NCBI RefSeq assembly: GCF_036884655.1
Contig: NC_088338.1
Span: 124,001 to 188,000, forward strand
DNA length: 64,000 bases
Reading direction: 5' to 3'
Origin: Musa acuminata AAA Group
Lineage: Eukaryota; Streptophyta; Magnoliopsida; Zingiberales; Musaceae
Under the pieces are notes generated by a model. The model ran no database searches, was not told the DNA's origin, and was given only the letters and a program-made list of their open reading frames with translations. A program made the position numbers and the translations under genes. Every line of letters begins with the position of its first letter. Position 1 is the stretch's first letter. Of the stretch, positions 24,181 to 37,521 are shown one piece after another.

Positions 24181-26380
24181 CTATTGCTCGAGGCATGTGG
24201 TCACCATTGTGCGAGGTTATCCATCGCCTATGGCCATTGCGCCAAGCAGTAATTATTCTTACACAACTGATTGGCGACCTTATCGATTGCTCTGTCACAT
24301 CGTGCCGTCATGCTCACTCGCAACTGGTTTCACCACGCACGGGTTCCTTACGTATAGAATACCTCCGCAATCATGTGTCGCCTATTGAACGTCACTTATC
24401 AATCATGATTATTCTTATCTATCGTATAGCCATTGGGAATCACAATCTTCAGTATCCAGTCAATGTTAATCATCACGAGCAAACATGTCACAACGGTATT
24501 ACTATAGTCGCTTTCGATAAAGATAGGTTGATTGTATTTTTCGATATGAAAAATTTTAATGTTGAAATGTAAGACTTATGATATGTATCTTTCGATATTA
24601 TTCATGCGATCAGTAGGTTGGATTTCATCAGTAACTATCATCAAAATTCAATTACATCAATTAGATAAAACTATGAAGGATTTACTGACTTGACCACATG
24701 AATCTCCTTAAACTCCAACATGATCTCCTATTTACTATTGAGATATGAAACACATGGGATGCTAATGAACTTTTCAGCATAATAATGAGATAAGGCTAAC
24801 CAGGCTGCCGAGATACAAGTCATTAAAGTAAACATAAAGTATATATGCATATATATGAGCTTGTTTGATCACACCTAAGCCGAAGATGACATGATATACT
24901 TAAATATGTTGAACTATGTGCATAAGGACAGCCAAGATGACATGATATACATACATACTCCACAAACAAGTATGACATCAAACAAAATAAAGGTAGATGG
25001 ATCCCCTTTTAATTCTCATGTGATCTTAATCACATGTATACATTACTAAACAAGTGCAAAAACATAAAAGAAAAAACATATCACAACCCATTCATTAGAC
25101 CCCCACAGTCATATTGAGGTAGATAGCTGAGATTATTGTTCCTAGCAGTGCTTTTTACTAGCTTCCATGGGTGATGAGGGCCACAACACATCAATAACAT
25201 TTATTATCTTTTGCAGCCGCAGCTACTCTGGACTGTTAGCAGCCTTCACCTTCCACTTTGACTGCATTTGGACGATGAACATATGCACAATTACAATAGC
25301 TTGTCATTACAGTCAAATGTGAATATCTCTCTTCAATAAATATATTTTGTTAGTATTATAATTGATCATCACTTCACCCCGATATCCATGAGGTTACTTG
25401 ATCTTGTTTATTTCCCAAAATCGATTATGCTGGAAAGTTAGACTTAGAGATAAAAAGCCGAAGAGATGACATTAACCTAAAAATCATGTAGATCGAGGGG
25501 TTAAAATAGATGAGCTAAAGTATCAAAAGAAAGAAAGAAAAAAAAAAGGTGAAAACTTAAGTCATAATTGGAGAAACCAATATTTATAAACCAAAATTTC
25601 TAACTGAATTAATCCAAAGAATATTTTTTTTATTATGATTTATGGTGACATATTTCTTAATTACATGAAAAATATTAGGCATATCATATTAACAAGCAAT
25701 TGCTTGTGAAAAGGAATACATTTTGATTGAATTTACATGAATAGACATATATATATATATTTATTTATTTATGAGGGATGAGAAGACCTCAAAGGAAGAC
25801 TGCTGGAAATTAGCAGTTGTTGCACCATTAGTTCAACATCATTGTCTTAGTTAAACTGTCTAATTCTATCAAGACAAGCACTTTGAAAACCAAGACATGA
25901 TCAAACTCCATCAAGCATTCAATTAATTCAGGCTTTCTTCTGTGATGCAAATCTATGAAAATAATTACTGGTTCCATCTCTAACCCTCTCTCTCTCTCTC
26001 TCTCTTGCTTGGATTCTGGTTCATGCTCAGGTGGGTAAGCCCCTTCCCCTTGAGTGTCTTGTTCTATACTCTTTTGGTGCAAACATGAGCATCAGAGATG
26101 GCCAGACCATGTTCAGCTAACAGCAGCAGGTAGCAAAGCTCAGGGGGGATGCACTTAGAGGCAGTCATCTTCCCACATCCACTTGCCCTGCTCTCATGTC
26201 CCACCCCGTACAACTTGCACCACCATACACTCATTTGCATAGGAACACCCAAAGAAGCACTCACCATGAATCTTCTTCCCACCATCACCTTTAGTGTTGA
26301 CCCACACCAACACCCTTGCCATGAGATCCATCTTACATATGTTAGATAGCTAATAATGGAGCGACAGGCACTCCGTTTGC
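24181..26380. other. Intergenic region and upstream region of the RAV gene
   Basis: Starts with a C/G-normal block (about 24180-24510) holding two overlapping unrecognised open frames, then ordinary AT-rich DNA. A CT repeat lies at 25985-26004. No gene recognised. Confidence 0.45.
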
Positions 26381-26468
26381 TATATAACAACGCCAGCACA
26401 AATATAGTGTGTGCCTTTAGCACCTCTCTCTCTCTCTCTGTATCTTCCTTCCCAATCGCTTCATATTT
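26381..26468 (+). promoter_or_regulatory. Core promoter and CT-rich leader of the RAV gene
   Basis: TATATAA at 26381-26387 lies 82 nt before the ATG, and a CT dinucleotide run (26424-26439) sits in the predicted 5' leader. Spacing predicts transcription starting around 26410-26420. Confidence 0.6.
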
Positions 26469-27482
26469 ATGGAGACTAGCAGCGTAGAGGATGAGTCGAG
26501 CGAGGTCGAGAGGCGCTCGTCTCTGCCGCGGCCACCGACGCTGCCAGCTACTGAGGGCTTGCAAAGACTTGGTAGCGGCGCAAGCGTCGTCCTCGATCCG
26601 GAGGTCGGTGCCGAGTCGCGGAAGCTGCCTTCGTCGAGGTACAAAGGCGTGGTTCCGCAGCCCAACGGGCGGTGGGGGGCGCAGATCTACGACAAGCACC
26701 AACGGGTCTGGTTGGGAACTTTCAACGAGGAAGATGAGGCCGCGCGGGCCTACGACGTGGCCGCGCAGCGGTTCCGAGGGCGCGACGCTGTCACCAACTT
26801 CAAGCCGCTCGTCGAGACCGACGACGTCGACGCGGCGGAGCTCTCTTTCCTGGTTTCACGTTCGAAGGCCGAGATCGTGGACATGCTCCGTAAGCACACC
26901 TACCACGACGAGATGCGGCAAAGCAGGCAATCCTCCGGCGCCGAAGGGAGGAGGACTTACCCTTCCCGTGGAGGGAGCATGGGGTGGTTTGGCGGGCCGC
27001 ACAGGGAGCACCTCTTCGACAAGGCCGTGACTCCTAGCGACGTCGGCAAGCTGAACAGGCTGGTGATACCGAAGCAGCACGCGGAGAAGCACTTCCCGCA
27101 GCCGCAGACCGGCGCTGCGGCCTGCAAGGCGGTGCTGCTGAACTTCGAAGACGCCTGCGGGAAGGTGTGGCGGTTCCGCTACTCCTACTGGAACAGCAGC
27201 CAGAGCTACGTGCTAACCAAGGGCTGGAGACGGTTCGTCAAGGAGGAGGGGCTCAGAGCCGGCGACGTGGTCACCTTCCATCGGTCGACTGGCCCAGAGA
27301 GGCAGCTCTTCATCGGCCGGAAGACGCGACCGGCCGTTGAGGTGGTGAGGCTCTTCGGCGTGAACATTGCTGATGTGAGTGGCGTCGTTAGGCGGAATGC
27401 GAAGAGGACGTGCAGGGACATGGAATCCACCGTATCATCATCATGCGAGCTGCTCAAGAGGCGATGCAGAGAGGGTTTGTAG
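26469..27482 (+). CDS. RAV: RAV-type AP2/B3 transcription factor (TEM/RAV subfamily)
   Basis: Single-exon gene of 337 aa. RAV proteins are nuclear factors that bind a bipartite site through an AP2 domain (CAACA) and a B3 domain (CACCTG), and often repress flowering, growth or ethylene/brassinosteroid outputs. The AP2 domain spans about residues 56-111 ([18 protein letters not shown], then WLGTF and [21 protein letters not shown]). The B3 domain spans about 181-286 ([47 protein letters not shown]). RLFGV at 294-298 is the known repression motif of this class. The gene is GC-rich, unlike its flanks, which is usual for single-exon monocot regulators. A basic region (KRRCREGL) ends the protein. 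I chose the Met at 26469 because it is the first in frame after the TATA box. Confidence 0.96.
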   Translation: METSSVEDESSEVERRSSLPRPPTLPATEGLQRLGSGASVVLDPEVGAESRKLPSSRYKGVVPQPNGRWGAQIYDKHQRVWLGTFNEEDEAARAYDVAAQRFRGRDAVTNFKPLVETDDVDAAELSFLVSRSKAEIVDMLRKHTYHDEMRQSRQSSGAEGRRTYPSRGGSMGWFGGPHREHLFDKAVTPSDVGKLNRLVIPKQHAEKHFPQPQTGAAACKAVLLNFEDACGKVWRFRYSYWNSSQSYVLTKGWRRFVKEEGLRAGDVVTFHRSTGPERQLFIGRKTRPAVEVVRLFGVNIADVSGVVRRNAKRTCRDMESTVSSSCELLKRRCREGL

Positions 27483-28717
27483 CATCGACCGTTGGATTTA
27501 GGCCAACTTTCCATCAATCTTTCACGAGAAGCGGTTGGAAGCATCACCCTGCAAGAATAAAAATGGAAAGAGAAATAAGAACAGTTGCGTATATATTCTT
27601 GTCTTACAGATGTTTGATCCAAGACATGAATTGTTTATGCTCGAATTATGATCAAAATATCTCATAGTTCAGTTCTTCCATGTGGACACACAAATTGCTG
27701 ATGGCTTCGGAGGTGGATGAGTCATACTCCACCCCGGTAGTGGTCACCTGTGTCATGCGGGAAGCTAAACACTGTATCAACTGCACACTTAAGGGACCAT
27801 CGACGATTAGTGGGCACTTGGCGATGAGGGGGCTCAATATTTCTCCGTTGGACATTGTGTAGAGAACAAGGTGTCACACATCATGGCTTACATGGAACTT
27901 GCCACAAAGGATACAACATGAAGTAAGGATGAGGTAGTAAAAGACCTGCCTTGAACTTGCAGTGGCTTCTGCAATCTTGCACTCTTATGTTGAAACTTGG
28001 ATTGCTGCGTGGTCACAGGACTTGCTGGTTATTTCCAACACTTGTTAATCATCTGTCCATCAGTGGTTTATGATTGACCAAGAAATAGATTAGTAAATGT
28101 CTGAGAAAAGAAACATGGCTAACACGATGATAGCACTCAGAAAATGCATGAGATGTAGTACTTTTCGTTGAAGAAATTTCTCAATGAGAACTTCTAAGAA
28201 AGATGTGGCTGTCTGCCACAAGACCTTTGTCTTACAGTAAATGCTGTTCAAGTACGATAATGAACATGAAGGTTGAGCATCAAACTATCAAAGACTTTTC
28301 ATAGAGATATATTGTGTGCAAGTGGTGAGAAAAGGCCAAACTTGATATGTCATAGTACCAGACACATAGTTCCCATGCCCAAAATTCCACTTCAAATTTC
28401 TACACTATGATGTACTTGGAATTCAGACAAGGAGAAAGGAAAATTCATAAGGGTAGTTTGCTCGTTGAACAATCAGACCTGAAACCACATATTAACTGCA
28501 GTGCTGACTGTTGCTTATTCATGAGTGGCAACTAAAATTCTTACAGGGGGTAATTGAAATCATTGACAAAAGGTATTTGTTTTCTGAGGAGAGCCGGATT
28601 AACAGACTCTCATAGGCCCTCTTAGACATCAGGGCATAAATTTTAGTCAAATCAACGTATTAGTAAAAATATTATCAACAACTTCACTACACAGACTTAA
28701 CTGCTCAAAATTTGTAG
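27483..28717. other. Convergent intergenic region (RAV / pfkB kinase)
   Basis: 3' flanks of two convergent genes. No coding segment or repeat edge recognised. Confidence 0.5.
27556..27561 (+). terminator. Putative polyadenylation signal of the RAV gene
   Basis: AATAAA about 74 nt after the stop codon. Confidence 0.4.
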
Positions 28718-29536
28718 TCAAGACTGTGTCACGCTGCTTTCGCATGCTGCGTCAAATTTCAGTAGAAGTTCAAAGACAACATTGGAAATGGGTATGCGAA
28801 CAAGACGGTCATTGCATCCATTTATAGTAACTTTCGAGAGAAGCAAAACTTCGCTAGTCAAACTGTTCCCTTCAATTAGTTTGCTCCAAAATTTGTCATC
28901 CTCATTGAGATTTGATTGCTTTAGAAGTTCTAAAACTTTACACAATCGAGCAACGTTTCGACCAGCACCACAGCCAGTTGCAGTTGCAGCACCTACAGCG
29001 TTTGCAAGTGATAATGTATTGATCGTAGGCATGTCATGAAGAAAGCCGAAAGCTATGGCAGCAGTGAAGCTATCTCCACAGCCCACTGAATCAACAACAT
29101 TTACCTGTTGAGAATACAGGATCAAATCAAAGCATCTGGTAGCAGTAAATTCCAAGCCATAAACAAGCAGTAAAAGAAATTTTGTACAATGAAGCAAACA
29201 ACACAGTATTTTTGAACCCAACTTTCTTAATTGGTCTAAATAGACATATAAGTATAGAGAAGGAAGCAAATTATACCTTAAACGCGGGTGCACATGATAC
29301 AGTGGACCTGTTGATCAGAATGGATCCCTTAGAACCCATTTTTATAATGACCCATTTTGTTCGTTCCCCTCTTCTGATCAATGCCTCTCCTGCTTGAATA
29401 GGATTTTTGATCCCTGTTAATGACTCAGCCTGGTACATCATGAGCAAGATGGTTTATAAGCATCATATTTCAGTAAAGAAATGAAAAACAGAGCATTCAA
29501 AATAACATATTGAGTGTAACACACTGTGTGTGTGTA

Positions 29537-29571
<35 letters not shown>

Positions 29572-32500
29572 AGAGGAACAGAGATAAGGACATTCCGTGG
29601 AAAATGCTAAAGAAGTTTTGAACTGGTTCAGTGAATAATTAACCAACAAACTTTGAAAGAAACAAGATGAAAATTTGCACCATAAAGACATAAACTATTA
29701 TTTCCCCATCAAGCTACCAGACAGTATGGTCCACAGTAGGGCAAAAGAGACTCAATGCACCAATAACTGTTCCCAACACTACCAATTCAATATGACCGAT
29801 TGTGCAGTGTACCTACCAGAAAGATGGAAATCAAAATCCTGGCATCACCTCATAGTGAGGCCTCAACAACAATGTGGCAACCAACTAATCCTTTAAGTTG
29901 TAAGGTCAACATTCTGGTAATTATTTTTTAGATAATGTTATTTTCCTCTATAAAAAAATATGTTTATCGAACCTTTAAGGCATAGAGCTCGAAAGTGAAC
30001 TCTATGGTTAGCAATTATATATAAATATTTAACTAGTTTCTATTTTGTTTATATGATTATCATCCACATTCCTAGTTTCTTCCTCTAAATAACACTTGAT
30101 AGCTGCTTGTGCCTTGTTCTTAAAGACCAACACAACATTTTTCTAGCAGATTGATTTAGCTTGGTGTTCATATGATCCTGATACTCCTCACTTGATGTTA
30201 CAGTACTTCACAACAAAAAGGGTGTTCACCCTGTAGGCCCACTAGGCATGTTCGAAGCTCCAAAGTGAGTCCAGCTGTCTTGGCAACCCAAATACTTTCT
30301 AACTTCTAACTAATCTTGATGTGACTAAGAATGATCACAGATGACAAGACATAAGAGGCAGTTGATACTTGTACCTTCCAATTATACATGGTATCCATGT
30401 AACATTAGCATTTTCCTGTAACTTCTTTTGTCGTGTAAGACCTTCAAATTATATTCAAATTATGCCATTCAAAACCATTCTTATGCAAACAAAGGTTAGA
30501 TATGGGATCACTCTGCTTTAGTTTAGGTAGGAATGTGATGAAACTTGAAAGTACATATTTCATTTATTTTTCTAAACTCAATACAATGCTCACACTAAAT
30601 CTAATAGAAAGACCAATAGAATTCAAATTGATCTGGGACTTGTTTTCAGATACCTATCAGTATGAAGCATATAAAAAATCTGACAAAGGACAGATATCGG
30701 AACATAATGTCGGATACTGATTGGTATTTTTTTATTATTTTTTTCAATTGGTACCAAGAACTATGGGTTAGTATGCCACCCAGGCCACTGGTACCATACC
30801 AGTCTGGTATATTACTGAAACCAGTGATGTACCAAAATTTAAAACCTTATTCAAGAATCTAAAGGAAGAAGAGAAGTGGCTGATTAGAAAAAAGAATATA
30901 TATGGATTTAGGAGTTTAAAAAGAGAATAAAAGTGGCCAGATAAAGTTTAATTCTTATATCTCTCTGAAAGCCTTATGTTCTTAAAAATCGAGCATTGGA
31001 GGACCCAAACTTATCCAAAAAATTGAAGCAAATAGTGAAAAAATTGAAGCAAATATGCGGCAGTTATTTCCCCAAATCAGGACTAATTTTATCAATATTA
31101 TAGATTAGCTGCCCTTAATATTTCTGGGCTGATTTACAGCTTGTTATTGTTGTAGCTGCTCTTAATATACACAAAGGGACTCAGGTAAAAGAAACAATTG
31201 TTTTGCATGTGAAATTTTTAATTAAATTACAATAGTTTCTTAGTCCAGCAAGCCTTAACATCCTGTTGTCTTAATGCTTTTTATCCCTTTCCTTTCTTTA
31301 GAGTCGTAGTTCAACTCTGTTCAAATCCCATTCAAATTAACATGATCTCTGGGCACCTGTGTCAAAAGACAAAAGGTGCACCTAAGCAGAATCCGGGGAC
31401 CCCTAAGTGGTATCAATCTGACTGAGAAACTAATAGAACATGAACAACATCCTCGATGGAATGAAAGCTGGTGTCAGAATGATCTGATGTAGCAATAACA
31501 ACACTAGAAGTGACTTCAACAAATAGAAAGGAATTTTACACATCAACAGTCCACAAAAGATATCAATGAACAACCAGATCAATTCAGCAAGAGCCTAAAT
31601 AAAATATTTCACTATGTCAAAAATTTATTATGAGTTCATGCTAATGAATAAAGATTAAAGTTTAAGTATCATTTGAACACATACAACACAAAGTCAATAA
31701 AAACTAGAACAAATCCTAACAATATAAGAAAACAAAGAAAACATCAAGCAAGATCAAACTGAGGTTGAGGCCAAGAATCACTCTGTGAAGACTCATAAAA
31801 AAAACAGGCCTGTGCATATGTTCATTAATTTTCTCATTGATGCTTTACATAATATGGCTACAATTTCACATCTTAGGACCAAAATTAACATGACTATTGG
31901 TCAAGGAAAACTTCTAATATAAGGATCAAAATGTTGAAATTATCATTGTCATACATCACAAATTTTTTCAGAACCAATAGCTGACATTCCTCTTGCATAA
32001 CATTCTAAAAATATTGAGAACAAGATACATGCGATGGAGCTGATTTTATGGAATCAATGGTTTTACTCCAAGTCAGGAAAAAAATGTAATAGTTTACTGT
32101 ATACTTTTTTCCTAAATTTTTTAATTGTAGCTAAGTACACACTTACTGCCAATCTAGAGGCAGAGAAAAAGTGGCTAGATAGTCTTTATCCTGTTCAATA
32201 GATGATAGTCCTCACGAAAGACACAAAGGACTGCAAGAACATTTGTTGAAAGAAATAACAAAATATGATTGCAGTTTGCCTTAATAAAGGAAAAGAAATT
32301 TCTAATTTACCGAAAACAGGGTTGTTGGTTTTTCAAATGGAGAGATTGTCAAAAGATTAGAACTTTCATATTTGTGAAACTTTGGATGGACTTCTAGTTA
32401 CTTCCATTTGGCAGTCCATTACTGCTATCTCGTCATCCTCTTTAGTCTTTTCAATATATAACTTACAATTCTCCTTGATTTTTTTTCTTGCTCTTCTTTC

Positions 32501-35500
32501 CCACTAGTTATGGTAGGGAATTATCTATAAACAAAATTGAGGTCCAAGCCCAACAATAGTTATCATTTCTGCACACAGTAAGATCTCCTCACTTCAGCAC
32601 TGTTAAACTAGTTGATACAGATCATATTCTATCTAGGTTTATTCTTGCAAGAGCACTATTTTCCATAATCACATAATCTCTCATGTAAGCCTTGTTCTTC
32701 TGTCCTTTCTACAGCTATAATTTGTATTGGCTATGGCATTCTGCTTTTTGGTTTGTGAAGTAAAACGTCTGCCAATCCTACTAGGCTTTTCAACCAAACC
32801 ACATAGTATCTTTTTTTTTTAAACCACATAGTATCTTGCTCCAAGAATCACCAACTTCAATTCCCTAGACCTCACCTGCAATTCTACTTCGATTGTTACA
32901 ATTGAATGTCTTATATTAAGTTGCAATAAAAAGATACAAAAATAATAATGGTGTTCGCCAACATTACTGAAAAAAGGTCAAAATGATAAATGAAGTAGCA
33001 TAAAGAAAAGCACAATCTCATCACACACCCCAGATTAATATATTATTTTCAAGTGAGAAAATTTTGGGTCCATTGTTCTCATTTCAACTAAATAAAAATA
33101 TAGAAGCAGGCAGCAATCAGATACTAGATTGGAAAAGAAAATGCAAGGATCAAAAAACCCAGTTGGACCAGTTCAACCCAGTGAAATTTACCAGTCCAAC
33201 TAGGTTCCAACACACAGACGGAGCACTTCCGCCAGTACCATTGAAAATTAGGCTTATCATTTCTTTTCTTTTATGGTTTCTGATGGCTATCTTTTCTTTC
33301 TATCCTCCCATGCTCCTCTTTCTCTTCCCTTCTTTCGCTCTTTCACTTATCTCTCTTCTCTCCCTCATCTCTTCCTCCTCCATGCCACCTCGCTATCACT
33401 GTCCTGTTACATTGCTACAGCCTGTTCCTCCTTGTAAGGGTTGCCTCTGCCTCCTCATCCTCCTTCGCCTTTTACTCCTCTTCCAGTCCTCTTTCTCCTT
33501 CCTCCTCCTGCTCTCTTCTATACCCAATCCTCTTGGTACAGGCAGTACCAACCTGTACCAGTGTTGATAATGTCAACCCATAACAGTCTACTGATCAACC
33601 CACTATTGACATTGAATCAAAATTTTTAATCATGGACGGTGTCAACTAGCTTAGATGATAAAGACCTTCTAGCTTAGCTGGTAAAAACCTTGACAATTTA
33701 TCGTAAGATCCTGAGCTCAAATCCCGCCTTTGTCACTTACCCTTTGTAAAAAAAAAATCATGAATTTATATAAGTTGAAAGAATCTTAAATGACAGTAGC
33801 TTTTGAATTTTCCTACTTTCTTGTTTAGCTTTTACCAAATTTGATAGTTTTATAAAGAAATCTACTTCTGAATCTTTGTATACGTCAACAATGAAACTTT
33901 GACCAGAAATATAAAATACCTATGGTCCAATAAAAGATAAATATCACCACTTCAAACCTCATTGGACATTTGCTTCATTGCCAATTGGATGCTCCTTTTG
34001 CTGTCTAAACTTGTGTACTAACTAACTATGAAGTTGATGGTCCAATATCATAACCAGCTGCATTTATAACTAAAATCTATCATTCCGTGATTTAAAAAAC
34101 GCTATACGCCAACAAGCATTAAGGCCCCAAAATACCTGAGGTGCTAGGGGCTGGCCCGAACAAAATGAAACGCTCTAAAATATTAAAATATAAAAAATAT
34201 ATAATATAATTGATAAATATGATTATATAAATAAAAATATGATATTCAATTAAAAAGATCTAAAGTATCATCTTAACATATCCCATTGCAAGCTTATTTT
34301 ACTGTTAAGAGCAAAGGGATATATTTGCTTTTTATAGTAGATAACAATCTACTATTAATAGTATATTATTTATTGTTAATATTAGTTAAAGGGGGAGAAA
34401 ATAACTATTAACAATAGCAGAGGGGGAGAAAAGTGTCACCGATAGTGGAAAGTGGGGAAGGAAAAGGCAGCGGTGACGGAGGAAGCTGCGGACAGCAACA
34501 GTAGTGGCGGAGGAAGCTACGAATGACAGTCGCGGCAACGGAGGAAGCTGCGAATGACAACAACGATAGCGGCAAAAGCTGCAAACAGCGACAACGACGA
34601 AAACTACTGACAATAGCAATGGCAACAACGACGGCAAAAGCTACAGATGGCGACTTCATGGGCGAAGGAAGTTTCATAGGTGTCCGTCAATGGCGGAAAA
34701 AGCTATGGTCCTCTCCCTTGACCATGGAAGGAACTGCACACCGAAGAAGCAACGACGGAAGGAAGCTACGGATGAAGGGTAGGCCGCCGAACTCGTTCGT
34801 CGATGCTAGAGGAAGTATCATTCCGCTGCGTTTACAGCGGAGGCAGTAGCAGAAAGTGTCGACGGCGGAGGCAGAAGCAGCACTAGGGTTGATGGCTCGG
34901 GGTCGTGCGAGGGTGGCTTTTGCGGGTAAGAAACTGGTTAGTTAGTTCAATCGAACCAACTAACCACTGTTGAACCGAACCAGACTTAAAAGTCTGATTC
35001 GATTGCTTCATTTGAACCGAGCACTCGCCCGAGGTGCCCAGCGCCTGGATTCAGGCAAGCGCCCAGGCGGCACCTTATTGAAGCGTGTCGCCTAGTCCAC
35101 CCATGAGGCACTCGAGCCTTGCCTCGTCTCACTCGAGCACCTAGACGAGCACCCAAGCACCTATTTAAATCACTGCTATCGTTTAGTTTTAACAAATGTC
35201 AATAGAATCCTACCTAAATGAAATAAAGAGAAAAGTAGTCATGGCAATATAGGAAATGACACATGCAGCTATTTATTGTTTGTGAAATTTCTACAGAAGT
35301 TCGAAGAAATGGAAGTTCATAAATATGGAAGATACCAAAGAGTAATAAAACAATGTTGCATATGCACCTCATCAGAAGTTAAAAGAAGAACATCACTTTG
35401 CTTCAGAAACAGTTCAAGTGCCTTTTGCTCGTCAGGGGTTCCATGTGCAAGAGTTCTACCACGTGGACCAGGATCAAAAAATACAGTTGTTCCAGCACCA

Positions 35501-37521
35501 ATAGCATAATCAAGTGCAGAGACGATTAAATCAGGTAAAAGTTCATCAAATGCATAACCATTGCAGAATAATATCTTAGCTTGTTGAATAGCCATCTTAA
35601 CCTCTTCTGTCAGCTTAGTCATCCAACTAAATGCAGGCTCCTCACTGAAATCAGCACGACTGGAATCGAAAGAAATATGTAAACAAGAAGAACATCCATG
35701 CATTACAGTGGCATCAATACTAAAATTTTTTGATAAACCATTTGTGTTAACAATTTTAATATATAAGAGCAGCAATTTCATGGTCAACAAAGAACCAACA
35801 AGGAAATATCAGCAAGGTGCAAATTTTACCTGCAAAACCCATGCTTTTGAAACGGATCAACCAAAACCCAGCATAGAAGGGTTTCATAGGCTGCAATATT
35901 GGCAGTGCTATCAACATTTTCACTCATTCCTACAAAACTAATATTCTCATCATGAAGCACATCAAGAAGAAAGTTCCCATAGATCTCATCACCAACATGA
36001 CCAATGGTGAAGCACAACAATCCTAGCCTTGCTGCAGCTATGGCCAAGTTGCAATTGCCACCAGCTTCCCAAAAGTTCTAGACAAGAAAAGTGATAAAAT
36101 AATTCACCGCATGTTTAACTATCACAGCCAGATATGAAGACCAAAAAGATGGAATTGCAAAGCAAGTTAGAAGCTGATCATTTCTGAAGATTTTGCTATT
36201 CATCAAAGCTATATTCATGAAAATATATTCTAAATCATGCAAGAAGCTAGGAGTATTCTATTTCACTGGGCAAGCAAAAGCTTTCAGATTAAGGCATACA
36301 AGTTTTCTCCAGTGAAATACTTCAGTCATAAGCTAACAATGAAAACAGAAAGCAACACAACTGTTACTAAACAACACAAAGACATTGCTATTAACATCTT
36401 GAAGACAACTTCTGAAAAATGTAAACTAGCATTTTCCACTTCTAGTGAACCAAATAGATCCTCAGCCAATTTAAAACAAGGAATTTTGGCTGATGTAATG
36501 AGATGTGGAATTATTTGGTATCATTAATTGATAGAGGATATCAGACTCCAAAACTGCATACTTCTAGAATAGCATGGTATCCCTAGAAATAAATATTTTT
36601 TTGACCTACTTTAATAAGAAACTCAATTGTGATGACGAATGAAAGCACAGAATTGGAACACAACCTAGACACTTGTATCCCTTCACATCATATCTGCATG
36701 AATAGAAGAATGCATACCACCATCTTCCATATATCAATTTAAGTTTCTACTCTTTCTTACAGAATGTCATCAACTTCAAGAAATAGATCACCCTCCAAAA
36801 AAAAAAATTTCCCTTTTTTCCCACCCTCCAAAAAGTTAGACATCGGAGGCTGATGCTATATCATCACACTATGTTCTACTGTCAAACACTATGGAAATCA
36901 TGGAACAACCTTTTAGTAATATAGCTAAGATGTTGCAAATATGAAACATCAAAAGTTCAATAAGACAAATCTGGACACAACCTGTCTAACTTGATCTAGT
37001 GGGCGATAGTACCACCAATTCTATATCTTTAGATTGATCAAAGGTTTGCATGTCTAACTTCACCACCTTATCCTTTCTCTGAGCCAAAATCTATATCCAA
37101 GATAAGATTACGCTCGAAGCGGGACAAATTGAAAGGAAACAAGGACCAAAAGGAAGGGTAGCAAAAGAAAATCTCGATTCTTACCAACCTTATGAGGACG
37201 AGAAGCCGCCAGCCGCTCCATGTAAGCCCGCCTATCCTCCTTCGAGGCAGGAGGCAAGCTCGGGACGCCAAGAACGATGTCGACGCACAGATTCCCCAGG
37301 GTCACGAGGTCAACATTTTTCTGCACACCCTTCTCGGCCGACGCCGCGCCACCGTCACCAATGCCCCTAAAACCATTATTCCAGTTGGCGGCGGCGGCGA
37401 CAACAGGCGACGCCGGGCGGGCCGATCTCCTCGGCGGGATACGGAGGATCGGTCGGTCGGCGTTGGGGAGTGATGGTTTTGACCTCCAATGGATTGGGAA
37501 GTTTAGGGTTTTGAGAGCCAT
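28718..37521 (-). CDS. pfkB-family carbohydrate kinase, probably plastid-targeted
   Basis: Five exons on the minus strand: 37521-37189, 36077-35830, 35659-35368, 29429-29277, 29104-28718. The joined length is 1413 nt, giving 470 aa. It is a ribokinase/pfkB-fold kinase that phosphorylates a small hydroxylated substrate with ATP; the substrate cannot be told from sequence. Residues 1 to about 65 are basic and Ser/Pro/Ala-rich (IPPRRSARPASPVVAAAANW), a plausible chloroplast transit peptide. VTLGNLCVDIVLGVPSLPP begins the kinase domain. WEAGGNCNLAIAAARLG carries the substrate-side GGN motif. DSVGCGDSF (347-355) is the C-terminal pfkB signature, with Asp353 as catalytic base; it has Cys where most family members have Ala. 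It resembles the Arabidopsis At1g19600 type, from memory. The exon 1 donor is AAG|GTTGGT, weak but the only phase-compatible one. Intron 3 is 5.9 kb and full of repeats. Confidence 0.9.
29541..29569. repeat. (AG)n microsatellite
   Basis: About 14 AG units following a short GT run, in pfkB intron 3 close to exon 4. Confidence 0.9.
30614..30854. repeat. Diverged member of the GTAC-rich hAT-like family
   Basis: GGTACCAAGAAC, GCCACTGGTACCATACCAG and a 3' end AAAATTTAAAACCTTA resemble the family, but base changes hide the 5' terminus and no target duplication is evident. Lies in pfkB intron 3. Confidence 0.4.
33637..33757 (+). mobile_element. tRNA-derived SINE copy
   Basis: Pol III promoter signals: A-box-like TAGCTTAGCTGG (33670-33681) and B-box-like GAGCTCAAATCCC (33713-33725), then an A run (33747-33757). 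Flanking ATCATGGA (33629-33636) and ATCATGAA (33757-33764) are a likely short target duplication. A second A-box-like copy, TAGCTTAGATGA (33646-33657), lies just upstream. Lies in pfkB intron 3, antisense to that gene. Confidence 0.65.
34085..35175. mobile_element. hAT-like non-autonomous element, 1.09 kb
   Basis: Ends CCGTGATTTAAA and (reverse complement of the 3' end) CAGTGATTTAAA; the latter fits YARNG. Flanks CTATCATT (34077-34084) and CTATCGTT (35176-35183) differ at one of 8 bases. Subterminal regions are rich in GAGGTGC/GCACCT and GGCGC repeats in opposite orientations. The centre (34440-34660) has imperfect tandem units built on GGAGGAAGCTGCGAATGAC. No transposase. Lies in pfkB intron 3. 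Confidence 0.7.

Noticed and set aside
24195..24572. 125-codon frame after a splice-like CTTTCAG
   Set aside because: No family recognised and a second overlapping frame of similar look; no supporting exons nearby.
33064..33567. 167-codon Leu/Pro/Ser-rich frame in pfkB intron 3
   Set aside because: Arises from a CT-rich simple-sequence stretch; no domain and no splice context.
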